Shown here: in pieces, positions 9,383 to 17,472 of the stretch
Position numbering within the stretch: position 1 is the stretch's first letter
Layout of the letters: each line of letters opens with the position of its first letter
DNA from: Aquimarina spinulae
Lineage (GTDB): Bacteria > Bacteroidota > Bacteroidia > Flavobacteriales > Flavobacteriaceae
Direction of reading: 5' to 3'
NCBI RefSeq assembly: GCF_943373825.1
Contig: NZ_CALSBP010000002.1
Span: forward strand, 609,501-673,500
DNA length: 64,000 bases
The notes under the pieces: model-generated
The model's database searches: none
What the model saw: only the letters and a program-made list of their open reading frames with translations
What the model was told of the DNA's origin: nothing
Translations under genes and position numbers: made by a program

Positions 9383-9809
9383 AAGTTTCATAGAAGCAAA
9401 GCCACAAAGTATATATGAGTACCTTCAGAAATTTAAAAATATGGCAAAAAGCTATAACCCTTGTTACTAAGATATACCAGGAAACTAAAGGTTTTCCTCA
9501 GGAAGAAATTTACGGTCTTACATCTCAAATAAAAAGAGCCTCAATTTCTATTCCTAGTAATATTGCCGAAGGCTATGGAAGAGAAGGAAAAAATGATTAC
9601 TTAAAATTTCTTAATATTGCTATGAGTTCACTTTTTGAGCTACAAACGCAATTAGAAATTGGAAAAAACTTGAATTTTATATCTGAAAACAACTTCATTG
9701 CTATTTATGAAGACACTAGGGAATTAGAACGGATGCTTTCAAGCTTTATTAAAACCATTAAAACCTCAAAACAAACTACAAACTCTGCTACTCAGTAGCT
9801 TTGAAACTT
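9383..9809. repeat. 8-bp inverted repeat flanking the four-helix-bundle gene
   Basis: AAGTTTCA at 9383-9390 and TGAAACTT at 9802-9809 bracket the 9415-9798 gene. Related CTTTG and GAAACTTTG words also occur before ctaA at 7769-7780. The arrangement may be the footprint of an inserted cassette, but the arms are short. Confidence 0.4.
9415..9798 (+). CDS. Four-helix-bundle protein (23S rRNA intervening-sequence protein family)
   Basis: The 127-residue, all-helical product has the family hallmarks: FRNLKIWQKAITLVTKIYQ at the N-terminus, LTSQIKRASISIPSNIAEGYGR (about 35-56) and a final amphipathic helix. This family was first described from ORFs inside intervening sequences of 23S rRNA genes and is now known as free-standing genes in many Bacteroidota. 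The fold is a homo-oligomeric four-helix bundle; the function is unknown. Here it is far from any rRNA gene, is flanked by a short inverted repeat and sits between two unrelated genes, so it may have been inserted. Confidence 0.88.
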   Translation: MSTFRNLKIWQKAITLVTKIYQETKGFPQEEIYGLTSQIKRASISIPSNIAEGYGREGKNDYLKFLNIAMSSLFELQTQLEIGKNLNFISENNFIAIYEDTRELERMLSSFIKTIKTSKQTTNSATQ

Positions 9810-9816
9810 ATAAAAA

Positions 9817-10875
9817 ATGATCAACTTATATAGCACTCAAATCGAATCATTATCGGTTCATCAGGTTGGAAACAAGAATAAAAATGAAAATTTATTCTTG
9901 TCAGAATCACCATATGCCCTTAATGATGAATTAACGGCACTTCTAAAAGAGTATTTTTTTAAACCTTTTAGAGAAAAGGAAGAAAATTATTTTCAATTTG
10001 CCAATGAGGTAGATATAGAATTTAATCCTCTGTTTAAGATCGTAACCGAAATTTTTGAACATCCTTCTTCAGTTCATGAAAAATCTAAACGAATCGCTTC
10101 ATTATTGTTTGAACAATCACAACATCCACATATTAAAAGTGGTGAGGTATATGTTACATATTTAGATAACGTAACTATAGATAATGAAAAAGTTGATGCT
10201 ATTGGTATTTTTAAATCAGAATTAAAACATGATTTCCTTCAGTTTGAAGAAAAAGAAACTGATATCGAATTATTAATTCAACAAGGTGTAAACCTGAATA
10301 AACTCGATAAAGGCTGCTTAATTTTTAATCACAAAAAAGAAGAAGGTTATAAGATTCTTTCTGTAGATTCTAATCGATACGATACGAAATACTGGTTAGA
10401 ACATTTCTTAGGTGTAGAAGCTTTTGCTGATGAGAATTTTTACACTAAAAAATACATGAAATTCTGCCAGGATTTTGCAAAAGATGTAGTGCTTCCTGCC
10501 GAAGATAAAAAAGAAGAAGTGATGTTTATGAATCGTGCTGTAAACCACTTTGCCAAAAATGATGAATTTGAAGAGTCTGCATTTTTAAATGATGTAATTG
10601 ATAATCCTGATTTGATTCCAGAATTTAAGCATTACAAAGTAGAAAAAGCACCAAAATATCAGATCGAGGACCTTACCACCTTTCCTATCGCCAATAATGC
10701 AGTAACTGCTGCTCGCAAAAAAATGAAAAATGTCATCAATCTAGACACTAATGTGCAGATAAAGATGGATTTCATCAACCCAGAGTCTGCAGAAAAATTT
10801 GTAGAAAAAGGATGGGACGAAGAAAAACAAATGTATTACTACTTAGTATATTTCAATAAAGAACAAAAGACCTAA
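9817..10875 (+). CDS. Nucleoid-associated protein, 37-kDa NdpA/YejK family
   Basis: The 352-residue protein matches the NdpA-like family in length and pattern: an N-terminal YSTQIESLSVHQVGNKNKNE, the central GEVYVTYLDNVTIDNEKVDAIGIFKSE (about 108-134) and a cysteine/histidine region around GCLIFNHK near 167-175. Members bind DNA nonspecifically in the nucleoid of Gram-negative bacteria. In Bacteroidota the exact role is untested. It begins 18 nt after the four-helix-bundle gene and 28 nt before the permease, so it is probably part of the same transcript. Confidence 0.85.
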   Translation: MINLYSTQIESLSVHQVGNKNKNENLFLSESPYALNDELTALLKEYFFKPFREKEENYFQFANEVDIEFNPLFKIVTEIFEHPSSVHEKSKRIASLLFEQSQHPHIKSGEVYVTYLDNVTIDNEKVDAIGIFKSELKHDFLQFEEKETDIELLIQQGVNLNKLDKGCLIFNHKKEEGYKILSVDSNRYDTKYWLEHFLGVEAFADENFYTKKYMKFCQDFAKDVVLPAEDKKEEVMFMNRAVNHFAKNDEFEESAFLNDVIDNPDLIPEFKHYKVEKAPKYQIEDLTTFPIANNAVTAARKKMKNVINLDTNVQIKMDFINPESAEKFVEKGWDEEKQMYYYLVYFNKEQKT

Positions 10876-10903
10876 GAAAGCAAAAAGCTAATAACTATCT
10901 ATT

Positions 10904-11677
10904 ATGGATTTTATTCTGGTCGGTATTATAGCTTTATTAGGATCAGGATTAACATTTTTTTCTGGTTTTGGGTTAGGTACATTATTGATGCCAGTATTTG
11001 CGATATTCTTTCCTATAGATATTGCAATCGCTCTTACGGCAATAGTGCACCTGCTTAACAACCTATTCAAACTAACTCTTGTTGGTAAAAAAGCTAATTT
11101 GCAAACCGTAATGCGTTTTGGGTTACCTGCTATTGTATTTGCCTTTTTTGGTGCATATACATTAGGAAAACTCACCTATATGGATCCCTTATTTAGCTAC
11201 ACTATTTCTAATACCCTATATGAAATCACAGCAGTAAAAATATCTATTGCTATAGTATTAATCTTTTTCTCTCTATTTGATCTTATTCCAAAGTTGAAAC
11301 GATTAGAATTTGATATCAAATATTTACCTTGGGGTGGCGTATTAAGTGGTTTTTTTGGAGGATTATCAGGCCATCAAGGAGCATTACGAACAGCTTTTTT
11401 AATTCGGGCAAAACTTAGTAAAGAAGCTTTTATAGCCACAGGAGTTGTTATTGCCTGCTTTATCGATATCTCGAGACTAACTATATATGCCAAAGATCTT
11501 ATGCAATTGGGTGATCAACTTAATTACCCTATACTTATAGTTGCAACATCAATGGCTTTTATTGGAGCTTATATTGGGAATAAATTTCTTAAAAAAATCA
11601 CCATACATACGATTCAAATAGTAGTAGGGGTTTTATTAATTGTCTTTGCACTACTTCTGGGAATTGGTATTTTGTAA
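10904..11677 (+). CDS. TauE/SafE (TSUP) family sulfite exporter-like permease
   Basis: The 257-residue protein is almost wholly hydrophobic with about eight transmembrane segments, the usual TSUP size. It has the N-terminal GLTFFSGFGLGTLLMPVFA motif and the repeated GGLSGHQGALRTAFL motif (about 153-167) that begins the second half of the inverted-repeat fold. TSUP proteins move sulfite, sulfonates or related anions across the inner membrane; the substrate here is not evident. The terminal inverted repeat of the 11676-11903 element overlaps its stop codon. Confidence 0.87.
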   Translation: MDFILVGIIALLGSGLTFFSGFGLGTLLMPVFAIFFPIDIAIALTAIVHLLNNLFKLTLVGKKANLQTVMRFGLPAIVFAFFGAYTLGKLTYMDPLFSYTISNTLYEITAVKISIAIVLIFFSLFDLIPKLKRLEFDIKYLPWGGVLSGFFGGLSGHQGALRTAFLIRAKLSKEAFIATGVVIACFIDISRLTIYAKDLMQLGDQLNYPILIVATSMAFIGAYIGNKFLKKITIHTIQIVVGVLLIVFALLLGIGIL

Positions 11678-11903
11678 CCTGAGTTCGACCTAAACCAAAA
11701 TGTTATAAAAAGCGTCAATTCGAATAGTTTTTCAGAATGACCTCTCGACTACGCTCGAGGTGACGTGGAGAAAAACTGTATCGAGAATAGTTTTTTTGGA
11801 TAGAAAATCACTATTCTCGACACAATCTTCCAACCTGTACTGAGCTATATCGAAGTATCAGATCACCCGAATTGACTTGATTTTCTTACGCCCAACTCAG
11901 GTT
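11676..11903. repeat. 228-bp nested inverted-repeat element (MITE-like)
   Basis: The element is bounded by a perfect 10-bp inverted repeat, AACCTGAGTT at 11676-11685 and AACTCAGGTT at 11894-11903. Nested inside are GTCAATTCG (11714-11722) with CGAATTGAC (11868-11876), a hairpin AGTTTTTC/GAAAAACT (11726-11777) enclosing ACCT/AGGT arms, and a second hairpin TCGAGAATAGT/ACTATTCTCGA (11781-11820). It fills most of the 339-bp gap between the permease and a convergent lipoprotein gene. Words such as CGACTACGCTCGAGGTGAC resemble intergenic repeats I recall from Flavobacteriaceae. No coding potential is seen. Confidence 0.6.
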
Positions 11904-12016
11904 TGTAAATCTGATCTTAGATCAAACGGCATAGGTCTTACACTTTTTTCGTTTCTTACTCCTGTTCGGAGGACACATTTAAAAAAAGTGTGATTCTATT
12001 TTTGTTTCAATCGATG

Positions 12017-12892
12017 TTAATCAAATGGATTATCAAAAGTATCTGGTCCTTTCTGATAGAAGAGTACTTCTCCTCCTACTTTTCTATTATCATTCCATAC
12101 ATCCCAATCACAATGAAATTCTATCCCCCTTACTCTTTGTTTAAACCACTTATTTGAAATATAACCAGACGATACCTGAGTTCGAGGTGAAAGAGTTATT
12201 TGTCTAATCTCTTTGAAATGATTTCCTTCACCTTCAGTTACGCTAAATTTAACCTGTCTGTCATAATCACAGTTTCCAACCTTAAAGCGAAGTCCTCTGC
12301 AAGACTTCCTTACAGTCCAATTATTATGTGTATCCGGACCAGCATTCCAATTAAAAGGTGTATAATTAAAGTAATACGCTGTACCTGAATTGGTTGAACT
12401 ATTGACCCATACTCTTTTCCCTCCTGTAAGGAAGCTATTACATTGCGATAACTGAACAGGAACAGGTGAAGCAGCTCGATTTTTTAATTTTGACATCGTT
12501 GATGCTGATATTCTTATGGGGTTTTTATGGTTCTCTATCATTTTTCTGGTAGAGATCAACTTTTGTACATCTTCAGATTCGGGTGAATCCATAAATGCTT
12601 TTGGTACTGCAACATGGTCTTCTGTAAGTAATAAAAATCGCTTAAGACAGCCATCGTTCTCGTCAAAATCAATTATTTCATTGTCCATCGAACCTCTTTC
12701 TTCGTAATAAAAACCCTCGCCATTAAATTCGAATGTTACAGTATTGTTATTGGGCAGCTGCAATGTTGCCAAGGTTTTCCATCCTAATTCTTCAGTTTCA
12801 GGTTCATGCATGATCTCATCGTGATCTGTACAACCCAACAGAAATAAACATACACCCAGGGGTAAGGTGTTTTTAATCAATAATTTTCTCAT
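12017..12892 (-). CDS. Lipoprotein of unknown function
   Basis: I place the start at the ATG at 12892, because the signal peptide MRKLLIKNTLPLGVCLFLLGC begins there; an ATG 39 nt upstream would only add residues before it. This gives 291 residues with a lipobox cysteine at about 21 (LLGC). The mature part has an acidic linker, a NENDGCLKRFLLL-like region, and a C-terminal strand-rich domain with cysteines (SQCNSF, KSCRGLRF, GNCDYD, EFHCDWDVW) that could form disulfides. No family is recognised. It lies divergent to the tail-fibre-like gene and convergent with the permease across the inverted-repeat element. Confidence 0.7.
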   Translation of the reverse strand: MRKLLIKNTLPLGVCLFLLGCTDHDEIMHEPETEELGWKTLATLQLPNNNTVTFEFNGEGFYYEERGSMDNEIIDFDENDGCLKRFLLLTEDHVAVPKAFMDSPESEDVQKLISTRKMIENHKNPIRISASTMSKLKNRAASPVPVQLSQCNSFLTGGKRVWVNSSTNSGTAYYFNYTPFNWNAGPDTHNNWTVRKSCRGLRFKVGNCDYDRQVKFSVTEGEGNHFKEIRQITLSPRTQVSSGYISNKWFKQRVRGIEFHCDWDVWNDNRKVGGEVLFYQKGPDTFDNPFD

Positions 12893-13309
12893 AGTTTTAC
12901 CATTGGTAAAGTTTAAAATGTTTGACAACATGGTTAAATTTTTAAAATTAAAATCTCCTAAACTTTTATAGACACTCAGGGATATGTCTTTAAGATTTCA
13001 CTATCTGTTTTTAAAGTAACATCTAGTTTTCTAATATTTGCCAAACCTAGGGAGCTATCGATATTATATTGTCCTGATTCTTTGAGTTTTCAAGAAATAA
13101 GGACAGTTTTGTGAAATTTTATACGGTTCTATTTGGATGAGGTTACCACAGTTACTTGGATAAAAATTTTAAAACTGTTTAATTAATCTACTGACTTCTC
13201 TCAACTCTATAAATTCATTAACCTCTTGCAATTACAAACTACATTTATATATATTTACCTTTGAATTCCTACCCTATTACAAAATCTATAATTATTTAAT
13301 TTTTAAACT
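12893..13309. other. 417-bp intergenic region between divergent genes
   Basis: AT-rich, with no ORF or strong hairpin that I can support. It should hold promoters for both flanking genes; the only recognisable box is the -7 at 13256-13263. Confidence 0.5.
13256..13263 (+). promoter_or_regulatory. Predicted -7 box (TACCTTTG)
   Basis: It matches TAnnTTTG and lies 46 bp before the ATG at 13310. No -33 box at the expected distance is clear. Confidence 0.45.
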
Positions 13310-14194
13310 ATGAAGAAAAATATATTTCTATCAGTATCTTTTGTATTGGTGTCATTAATCAGTACTGCTCAAAACAACACGTTTCCTACTACTGGTAATG
13401 TAGGAATTGGAACGACTACTCCAGACCAAGCTCTTGTTGTTAATGGAAGTATTTCATTTGATTATGGCAATGCTAACTCATATAATGGTTTCCGTCTTAA
13501 AGGCGGTGTTAAAACTGAATACTACAATATAATAACTGGAGGAACAGGTGTGATTCATGAATTCACTGGCTCACTTGGTGCTATTATGTCTTTAGCAAAT
13601 GACGGAAAAGTTGGAATAGGAACAACCGCTCCATCATCCAGTGTTGATATTCTTAAAAACAATGCAACATTATTCGTTCGAGATCCAAGAGATGCTTCAG
13701 GAGCAGATGCTACACTAAGGTTACAGACAGGTGGTCAGGTTCAAAGGTTTAAATTTATATGGAATGACCGCTTTATAATAGACAGCGGAGATGGGACTAA
13801 TGAGCAATTTACAATAAAACGTAATGGAAACATTGGTATAGGAACAGCAGCCCCAGATTCAAAACTTGCTGTAAATGGTAAAATACATGCCAAAGAAGTA
13901 AAAGTTGATCTAACTGGTTGGCCTGATTATGTATTCGAAAATAATTACAACCTACCTTCTTTACAGGAAGTAGAACATCATATTGTAGAAGAAGGACATT
14001 TACCTAATATCCCTTCGGCTTCTGATGTAGAGAAAAATGGTATTCAACTTGGAGAAATGAATGCTAAACTGCTTCAAAAAATTGAAGAGCTTACATTGTA
14101 TATGATTGCACAAAATAAGAAAACCGAGCAGTTACAGAAAGAAATAGAATTACTTAAACAAAAGAATATCAAACTAGAGAAGAAGATAAAATAG
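13310..14194 (+). CDS. Secreted tail-fibre-like protein with GIGTT repeats and coiled-coil C-terminus
   Basis: The 294-residue protein has a Sec signal peptide (MKKNIFLSVSFVLVSLISTAQ). Three copies of a short motif follow: GNVGIGTTTPDQALVVNG, GKVGIGTTAPSSSVDI and GNIGIGTAAPDSKLAVNG. Such motifs are common in Bacteroidota surface and phage-tail-fibre-like proteins and precede beta-helical segments. The C-terminal part, from about WPDYVFENNY through LPNIPSASDV, resembles the cap found in tail-spike-like proteins and ends in a predicted coiled coil (ELTLYMIAQNKK to the end). It is probably a trimeric exported surface protein; the binding target is unknown. No phage genes surround it. Confidence 0.7.
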   Translation: MKKNIFLSVSFVLVSLISTAQNNTFPTTGNVGIGTTTPDQALVVNGSISFDYGNANSYNGFRLKGGVKTEYYNIITGGTGVIHEFTGSLGAIMSLANDGKVGIGTTAPSSSVDILKNNATLFVRDPRDASGADATLRLQTGGQVQRFKFIWNDRFIIDSGDGTNEQFTIKRNGNIGIGTAAPDSKLAVNGKIHAKEVKVDLTGWPDYVFENNYNLPSLQEVEHHIVEEGHLPNIPSASDVEKNGIQLGEMNAKLLQKIEELTLYMIAQNKKTEQLQKEIELLKQKNIKLEKKIK

Positions 14195-14277
14195 ATCAAA
14201 TGTCTGAGGTGGGAGGTTCGATGTACAATTCCAAGATTGACTTCTAACCTCTAACTACTGACTTAAGACATAATTCG

Positions 14278-15342
14278 TCACTCTAATAATCGTCTCATAT
14301 TCACATTCTCATAATTACGTCGTACAAAATCCATTGCCGTTTTAAGAACTTCACCCATTGATTTGCTGCGACGAAATTTTAAATCCAAAGTAAAATTATA
14401 GAGGTGTTCTCTAAGTTCTTTCAAGTTTTCTTGGGTAGAGATTCGATCGGCACACATACATTCAACCAAATTTTCATAACGGGATCTCGATGTTAATACT
14501 CGTTTTGCCAAAATAGAACGTTCTTCTTTTTTATATTGTTCGATAGAACTCAATTGCAACTTATTCATCACAATATCTACCATATCAAAATTCTCTTTAA
14601 AAAACTGAGGTTGATATACTTTTAGTTTCCCTTCATAACATTGCTGATCAAAATCAATAGCTCTTATCTTGTATTCTACATGGTCAAAATCGTGAATAGG
14701 AATAATTACATAGTTATAAGATCGCATATCTCCTAGCAATCGCATTTGGCAACGCTCATTAAACTTTACAAATTCTTTTGCTATCTGTGACTTGGCCTGA
14801 TCGCTTAAATCAGGTAAAAAATCCTTGATAAATACATCCCCTGGAATCCCTGCAATATGTTCTTCTATAAGTGTATTTTTATATACCAAAAAGTTAATTC
14901 TATTTGGCGAAAACATATGCTCTAACTCTAATCCATAAATACGTGAAGCATCTGCCTTTTTTACATAGATATATGTATAATTATCATTAAGGATATTTCT
15001 AACTTTTATTCTAAAAGGCTTTGAGTTTCCAAAAGTACAATAATCTATAGCATCGATATTAAGAAACTCAATAGCATCTTCATTACCATCAGAATGTAGA
15101 ATTGTATATACTTTTTTAAGACTGGATTCTATTTCTGGTCGCTCATGTTCTTCGTAATACACCCGTACCCATAACGTATCCTCATCCTTACTATCATAAA
15201 CAACTATAGAACCCGAAAACCTAAGTAAATCATCATAAAATACCGGAATCTTAATTTTACGATTACATTCTTTCAGATATGCATCCAGTTTATCGTTGAT
15301 AGGATACGTTGGTTTTTTCTTCGACATTAATTTTTCGTCCAT
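14278..15342 (-). CDS. Conserved-looking protein of unknown function with kinase-like motifs
   Basis: The 354-residue soluble protein is not one I recognise. An ATG at 15342 is used; a second one at 15327 is equally possible. In the middle it shows a pattern like the catalytic core of protein-kinase-like phosphotransferases: IEEHIAGIPG (about 159-168, hinge-like), LLGDMRSYNYVII (202-214, D205 and N210 in the spacing of GDxxxxN) and IRAIDFDQQ (226-234, D230/D232 in place of DFG). No glycine-rich loop is clear in the N-terminal lobe. The C-terminus is helical and basic. The gene is divergent to the ABC exporter across a 42-bp tandem repeat. Function is inferred weakly. Confidence 0.6.
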   Translation of the reverse strand: MDEKLMSKKKPTYPINDKLDAYLKECNRKIKIPVFYDDLLRFSGSIVVYDSKDEDTLWVRVYYEEHERPEIESSLKKVYTILHSDGNEDAIEFLNIDAIDYCTFGNSKPFRIKVRNILNDNYTYIYVKKADASRIYGLELEHMFSPNRINFLVYKNTLIEEHIAGIPGDVFIKDFLPDLSDQAKSQIAKEFVKFNERCQMRLLGDMRSYNYVIIPIHDFDHVEYKIRAIDFDQQCYEGKLKVYQPQFFKENFDMVDIVMNKLQLSSIEQYKKEERSILAKRVLTSRSRYENLVECMCADRISTQENLKELREHLYNFTLDLKFRRSKSMGEVLKTAMDFVRRNYENVNMRRLLE

Positions 15343-15440
15343 AACAGTCCTTTTTGTAAAAAAGCAATTTACAAATTTCAGATGTACAAATCACTTTTAA
15401 AAAAAATTGCTGAATACCGTTTAGTAAGCAATAATTTACA

Positions 15441-15637
15441 ATAAAAAACATATGCGGACATTCAACAAACAACCATCTACATCAAAAAAACATACACTTA
15501 TATTCAACAAATAACCATCTACATCAAAAAAATATACACTTACATTCAGCAAATAACCATCTACATCAAAAAATATACACTTACATTCAACAAATAACCA
15601 TCTACATCAAAAAAACATACACTTACAACCAACAACT
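15441..15637. repeat. 42-bp tandem direct repeat, about 4.7 copies
   Basis: The words AACCATCTACATCAAA begin at 15471, 15513, 15555 and 15596, giving periods of 42, 42 and 41 bp, with a part copy upstream from about 15441 and a diverged last copy to about 15637. The unit carries an A-run and ATACACTTAYATTCA. It has no dyad symmetry and no spacer, so it is not a CRISPR. It occupies the shared upstream region of the kinase-like gene and the ABC exporter. It may be a variable-number repeat or an iterated binding site. Confidence 0.85.
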
Positions 15638-15706
15638 ATCAACTTTCTTGTAACAAAACCCTATACTTGTCGTCTTGTTTTATATAACCACCAAAAACAA
15701 TTACAA

Positions 15707-16606
15707 TTGGAAAATATCCTCACCTTAAACAATCTCACCAAAAAGTTTGGAGCACTAACAGCTGTCAAAGACCTCTCTTTTACTATAAAAAAGGGAAATG
15801 TGTACGGCATTCTTGGTCCAAACGGAAGTGGTAAATCTACTACTTTGGGTATCGTACTTAATGTTGTTAACAGTACCTCTGGTGAGTTTATCTGGTTTGA
15901 TGGCAATACATCAACTCATGATGCACTAAAAAAAGTTGGAGCTATTATAGAACGCCCAAACTTTTACCCATATATGACTGCGGCCCAAAACCTTAAATTG
16001 GTATGCCAAATTAAAGGGGTGGACAGCAGTAAAATTGACGAAAAGCTTGAAGTCGTAGGGTTGTTAGATCGAAAAGATAGTAAGTTTAGAACATTCTCTC
16101 TCGGAATGAAACAGCGATTAGCTATTGCTTCTGCTTTGCTGAATGATCCCGAAATATTAATTCTTGATGAACCTACTAATGGGTTAGACCCACAAGGGAT
16201 ACATCAAATTCGTGAAATCATCAAAAAAATAGCCTCTAAAGGAACCACTATTCTTTTAGCATCTCACCTACTCGACGAAGTAGAAAAAGTTTGTAGCCAT
16301 GTAGTGATTATACGAAAAGGCGTGAAACTGTATTCTGGACGTGTAGATGAAATGAATGCGAGTTACGGGTTTTTCGAATTAAAAAGTGATCAAAAATCTA
16401 CATTAACAGAGTGGTTATCTAAGCATAATGATTTTAAAAATTTCAAAGAAGAAGATGGAAAAATAATTGCATTTTTAGCACACGAGCTGGATGCAGAAAG
16501 TCTTAACAGGCAACTATTTAAAGAGGGAATAGTTCTTACACACCTTGTGAAACGAAAAGAAAGTCTCGAAGAACAATTCTTACAATTAACCAACAATTTA
16601 AACTAA
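15707..16606 (+). CDS. ABC transporter ATP-binding protein
   Basis: The 299-residue ATPase has Walker A GPNGSGKST (about 38-46), the signature region SLGMKQRLAIASAL (about 132-145), Walker B ILILDEPTNGLDP (about 152-164) and the switch histidine ILLASHLLDEVEKV. The start is a TTG at 15707; no ATG precedes the conserved N-terminus ENILTLNNLTKKFGALTAV, so a TTG start seems real. With the permease 5 nt downstream it forms an ABC-2 type exporter resembling drug or bacitracin-type efflux systems. The substrate is not evident. Confidence 0.9.
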   Translation: MENILTLNNLTKKFGALTAVKDLSFTIKKGNVYGILGPNGSGKSTTLGIVLNVVNSTSGEFIWFDGNTSTHDALKKVGAIIERPNFYPYMTAAQNLKLVCQIKGVDSSKIDEKLEVVGLLDRKDSKFRTFSLGMKQRLAIASALLNDPEILILDEPTNGLDPQGIHQIREIIKKIASKGTTILLASHLLDEVEKVCSHVVIIRKGVKLYSGRVDEMNASYGFFELKSDQKSTLTEWLSKHNDFKNFKEEDGKIIAFLAHELDAESLNRQLFKEGIVLTHLVKRKESLEEQFLQLTNNLN

Positions 16607-16610
16607 AGCC

Positions 16611-17447
16611 ATGTTACGACTACTAAATATAGAATTTCAAAAACTAAAATATAACAAAGCCGCAAAGGTAATTACGATAACGTACTTTATATTAATAACC
16701 TTTATCGCTTTAATCGCATCTATAGAATTTAATTTTGCCGGTGTAAAATTTAGAATAGCCGATCAGGGGATTTTCAATTTCCCATATATATGGCATTTTA
16801 ATACGTATATAGCTGCATGGTCTAAGCTATTTTTGGCTATTGTTATTGTTTCTATGATGGCCAATGAATACAGTCATCGAACCTTAAAACAAAATCTAAT
16901 CGACGGGCTAAGTAAAAAAGAATTCATTAGTTCTAAGTTTCTAACCGTTGGTGTCTTTGCCTTGATCTCTACCCTATTTTTATTCGTAGTATCTATGATT
17001 TTGGGATTAAGCTTCTCTGATTATAATGAGTTTTCTATCATATTCTCTGACCTGGAATATGTTCTAGCGTATTTCATAAAACTAATTGGTTTTTTTGCTT
17101 TTTGTATGTTCCTCGGGATTTTTGTAAAGCGTTCTGCCTTTGCCCTTGGGTTTCTATTTATCTGGTGGGTTGTAGAAAATATTATATTCGCATTGCTAAA
17201 GTTTAAACTATTTAGAGGAACCGAAATTGCAGATAACATCGTACAGTTTTTTCCTTTAGAATCTATGGCAACCTTGATTAATGAGCCTTTTACGCGTTTA
17301 AATTTTATTCAATCGGCTGCAAGTCAATTAGGAGAAACTTTTCAAAGAGATTATACTGTACATTGGTATGAAATCTTAATCGTATTGGTTTGGACAGTTG
17401 TTTTTATATATCTATCTTATTACTTGCTTAAAAAGAGAGATTTATAA
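16611..17447 (+). CDS. ABC-2 type transporter permease
   Basis: The 278-residue protein begins MLRLLNIEFQKLKYNKAAK, typical for ABC-2 permeases, and has about six hydrophobic segments. The conserved motif IVIVSMMANEYSHRTLKQNLIDGLSKKEFI (seen around residues 78-107, with NEYSHRT) couples to the ATPase. It starts 4 nt after the ATPase gene, so the two are one operon. The C-terminal basic tail (YLLKKRDL) is cytoplasmic. It probably exports a lipid-like or peptide compound, as inferred only from family. Confidence 0.88.
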   Translation: MLRLLNIEFQKLKYNKAAKVITITYFILITFIALIASIEFNFAGVKFRIADQGIFNFPYIWHFNTYIAAWSKLFLAIVIVSMMANEYSHRTLKQNLIDGLSKKEFISSKFLTVGVFALISTLFLFVVSMILGLSFSDYNEFSIIFSDLEYVLAYFIKLIGFFAFCMFLGIFVKRSAFALGFLFIWWVVENIIFALLKFKLFRGTEIADNIVQFFPLESMATLINEPFTRLNFIQSAASQLGETFQRDYTVHWYEILIVLVWTVVFIYLSYYLLKKRDL

Positions 17448-17472
17448 TATATTTGAGCTTCAGAGCTCAACT

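Noticed and set aside
13310..14194. Reading the tail-fibre-like gene as part of a prophage
   Set aside because: No other phage gene is near, and GIGTT-type surface proteins are common in Bacteroidota chromosomes.
15441..15637. Possible CRISPR array (42-bp period)
   Set aside because: The copies are contiguous with no spacers.
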